From assembly GCA_003415625.1 (NCBI GenBank), contig PYIU01000004.1, forward strand, positions 1,612,001 to 1,676,000: a DNA stretch of 64,000 nucleotides, in the 5' to 3' direction. Under the pieces are notes generated by a model that had not been told where the DNA came from, searched no databases, and worked only from the letters and a program-made list of their open reading frames with translations. This DNA is from Aquanectria penicillioides. Taxonomy: Eukaryota; Ascomycota; Sordariomycetes; Hypocreales; Nectriaceae. A program made the position numbers and the translations under genes. Numbering within the stretch: position 1 is the first letter of the stretch; each line of letters begins with the position of its first letter. Of the stretch, positions 61,401-64,000 are shown piece by piece.

Positions 61401-62484
61401 GAGACCGGGCCCTTGTCTGGACCTTCAACGGCCCAATGTTTGTCTCTAATGCCATGCCATGATGCCATTCCCCTTACCTTGAGGTTCGAGTACATCCATC
61501 CTGCTCGATAGCTACAGTACATGCCACATGGCCGGGACTCTAGCTTATGGCGGCCGGGGCGTCGGCGTCGGCGTTCGGCCAGGATGTAAGGGATGGGAGG
61601 GGAAAGAAACTGACCGGAGAGTAAAGGGAAAAAAAAAGGCCAACCCAAGAGGGCCAAAAAAAAAAAAAAACCAGGCTAGGTCCCCTCCGCGGTAGGCCGG
61701 TGGCCGAGGGCGTTAACTTTGAGACTTATCAGAGATCGCCTGGTTGCTGCATCCTCCATGTGTCGTGGTGGAGTGGCCTAGTCGCCAGCGATTTTGATCA
61801 ACTGGCAACCAGGTAGGCCAACACATCAAGATGGGTCACACTCTTTCGAGAGCCGCATCGTTGCTTGCATCTGCCTCCATTCGCGCGTCTTTCTTTGTCT
61901 CCAGACACCCCCTGTCGCGCGCTAACAGGTCTGTTCTGCAATAAAGGCACACATGTCTCTCCATCCGTGGCATGGCTCCGAAGTGCACCAAGGTCCTCAA
62001 TACGTAGTCTACCCTACCTACTTGAACACACACCCGAACCTCCACACAACTTCCTCTCGTTCTCTCCCGACTAAGACATGAGTCGTCACGGCCTTTTCTC
62101 TTGAACTTTTATTTCTCATCTTTACAAGACCTGAGCTCAGCTTCACCCGCAGCTTGGATTATCTCTCAGCCACCAGAACCTCCTTCACAGTAGCAATCCC
62201 TCTAGGCCCTCCATTGGTCTCAATTGCAGACTGACCGCGGTCCCTGAATCCTTCTGCCCTAGCCGCCGTTTTCTACCCTTGCTCCTTGGACCAAATTTTG
62301 TTATTCTGATCCCGGACTCCTTATAATCCCGGATCCCCCCTTCTAACGGGCCCTCTGCTTTGTTTCTGGCTTGCTTCTTAGTCCCCGAGTCGGATCCCAC
62401 TTTTTACCCTCCCTTCCACACGGCAACTGTTATTGTTAGTGAAGTTTGCATCAGCCGGACTAGCACCTTTACCACAACACCAAG
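55424..62484. other. Seven-kilobase region without a supported gene
   Basis: Many short open frames on both strands, none with family features or consistent splicing. ACCTAGGT/TACCTACC arrays lie at 59840-59945, C/CT-rich runs at 59580-59760, an A14 run at 61657-61670 and a CT-rich leader-like stretch from about 62000 to 62484 before the next gene. Long promoters or non-coding transcripts are possible. Confidence 0.45.
59840..59945. repeat. Dispersed ACCTAGG/TACCTACC/AGGTAGG array
   Basis: Several copies of ACCT and its complement AGGT in about 100 bases, including tacctacctta, aagtacctaggg, aactacctacttactaggtagg. Confidence 0.65.
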
Positions 62485-63261
62485 ATGGGCGGTTTTTACA
62501 TGCAATATCTCGAGAGTAAGTACAACAGCCAACCATTATATTCCTTAGCCCAAGACAATTTCACGCTCTCAATCTCCATTGATGGAATATTCGTATAAGC
62601 GGGGAGCCACGGAGGGGTAACATTGCCCCTCTTGCGATGGCCCTTGCATCGCAATGGCGGGGAAATCAGGTCTGTGTGGTGGTTAGCAGCTTGATTATGA
62701 ACATCACGAATGCCAGAGCCATAATACCACTCTCAATGGGTTGGCGGGATGGAATATGAGAGGGAAGCTTGAGAAATTTGCATTTCGGTGGATCAATCCA
62801 ACACGTTTGTGCATCAAGACCCCGAATCTCTGCAACCCTTCTCTCTCTTCTACGACAGTCTCTTTACATTTTGAAGTTGGAAGTAGCTTAAGGCTAACCA
62901 ATTGCTTCAATTAGGTCTCTGTCGGCGTCGAGGATGGACGGATCCCATGTACGAGTGTTATCGTGACCATAGTGGCTACACATGTCTTGTTCTCGTCAAC
63001 GGCCGGGAGTACCAGACGGATCTTGCCTACGAGTCGGATCTTTTGGCCCAAGAGAACGCTGCCATGCGTGCCTTCATGGTATGCCGGAACTTTTCAGTCA
63101 ATGGCGGCATGCTCGCCCGCAATGGCATTGTTCAAGGTCTTCCCGCCTCGGATTCGAGCCGTCGCCGGAAGAGTCGCCACACATCCTCAAGGGACAGTGA
63201 CCGTCACAGCCGACGATCCGGGAACCATTCCAGCAGCAGTTCGACGGCCTCGTTCGAGTAA
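62485..63261 (+). CDS. 125-residue protein with dsRBD-like segment
   Basis: Exons 62485-62515 and 62915-63261 join across a 399-nt intron (GTAAGT, CTAAC, TTAG), long for this window, as QYLE S LCRRRGWTD. Seen: MYECYRDHSGYTCLVLVNGR EYQTDLAYESD LLAQENAAMRAFMVC. The order is a first strand (YECYRD), a second strand (YTCLVLVNG), a third strand (EYQTDL) and a helix with AxxNAAMRAF, which resembles the end of double-stranded RNA-binding domains (fold-level inference only). The tail is basic and Ser-rich (SSRRRKSRHTSSRDSDRHSR), like RS-type regions of RNA proteins. The start ATGGGCGG has context CCAAGATGG. No close named family recognised. Confidence 0.7.
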
Positions 63262-64000
63262 AACTTGCCGACGATTAGGCAAATATGTGCGAAAGTAAAC
63301 TGTTCGGACTCGGATAATTCCGGGAAACGGCGACTACGACGACGGAGACCATACCCGAAAGCAATGGGGCAGCCCAGGCGCAAGACATACAAGCGGTTGA
63401 AAGGCTTCACAGCGATCCCAAGGGATATACCCACATCACCTCCTCGACACCACTCTCACGAGAAAAAGGGGAAGGAAGGAATGTTATTCTACGATTTTGA
63501 CGAAAAGAATGGCGGTGCATGTCTTTCTGTTTTCCCGCTTTTTACTTTTATTTCCTCCCCTCTTAGCCCTCAACGATTTACGACGATACGACATGACCTG
63601 TTTTTTTTTTAGATGCAATATCATCACCCAAATGGCCGGCACTCTGCAGTTTAACAAATCAACCCTGCTTTTTATGCACACGAAATTGGACGGACTTTTT
63701 CTTATCCTTCTTTTTCTATTTCTTCTTCTTTTACTTTAGCGGGGAATTTTCATTCTATTCTTCACTCTATTCAAGAGTTTTCTATCGTCATTTGAGATGG
63801 GAGACACTGACTTTCTGGGTTTTCTTCTTCTTCTTCTTCTTCTTCTTTTTTTTTTTCATTTATTTTTCTTGGAAGGACTATCCGGATTCACAGAATTGGC
63901 TATTTGACTCGCCCCTTCTCATACCACTTCACGTCTCTGCGGAGGAACAACTGGAATATTTCCCTAGGATCACAGGTGCCGTCACAGAATCCAAGATCCG
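63262..64000. other. 3' flank with TTC microsatellite at the window end
   Basis: T-rich sequence; (TTC)n at 63822-63846 runs into a T tract. The last 100 bases hold a short open stretch (AEEQLEYFPRITGAVTESKI in one frame) that may belong to a gene outside the window, but I cannot support it. Confidence 0.4.
63822..63858. repeat. (TTC)n microsatellite followed by T run
   Basis: About eight TTC units, then a T tract. Confidence 0.85.

Overview
The window is nuclear DNA of a filamentous ascomycete, most likely a Sordariomycete (inference; no marker was searched). The evidence is short introns (about 45-175 nt) with GTAAGT-like donors and CTAAC/CTGAC branch sites, CT-rich leaders, and housekeeping genes whose proteins read as fungal. 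I support about 15 protein genes plus two weak ones. I saw no rRNA, tRNA, CRISPR array or recognisable transposon by eye.

Layout. 1-5.8 kb: 3' part of COX15 (+), then KRS1 (lysyl-tRNA synthetase, -) and a zinc-finger/poly-Q protein (-). 8.7-11.4 kb: HP1 (+) and a 54-residue membrane microprotein (+). 13.7-28.2 kb, all on the minus strand: a small secreted protein, an Apd1-like Fe-S protein with TNG repeats, the acyltransferase GPT2/SCT1, the RING/UBP-finger protein ETP1/BRAP and tetra-ubiquitin UBI4. 33-35.5 kb: a Zn2Cys6 regulator (-). 35.5-45.8 kb: a gene-poor stretch, AT-richer around 40.5-43.5 kb, with broken coding-like patches. 45.8-55.4 kb, all plus strand: a PLOD-like glycosyltransferase, FRS2 (PheRS alpha, 10 exons) and RAM1 (farnesyltransferase beta). 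55.4-62.5 kb: no gene seen. 62.5-63.3 kb: a 125-residue protein with a dsRBD-like segment.

The genes do not form a pathway cluster. The clearest shared logic is translation supply: both cytosolic aminoacyl-tRNA synthetase genes carry perfect TGASTCA (Gcn4/CPC1-type) sites upstream, two at KRS1 and one at FRS2.

The most important structural observation is that four otherwise intact conserved genes (KRS1, GPT2, the Zn2Cys6 regulator, RAM1) contain six single-base frame breaks. Each sits at a C/G run of 4 or 6 bases and each is repaired by one extra C/G. Total exon length becomes divisible by three only after the repairs. This points to homopolymer errors in the sequence rather than pseudogenes. 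I found no convincing novel multi-gene system; the less familiar candidates are single genes (zinc-finger/poly-Q protein, 54-residue microprotein, small secreted protein, dsRBD-like protein, PLOD-like enzyme).
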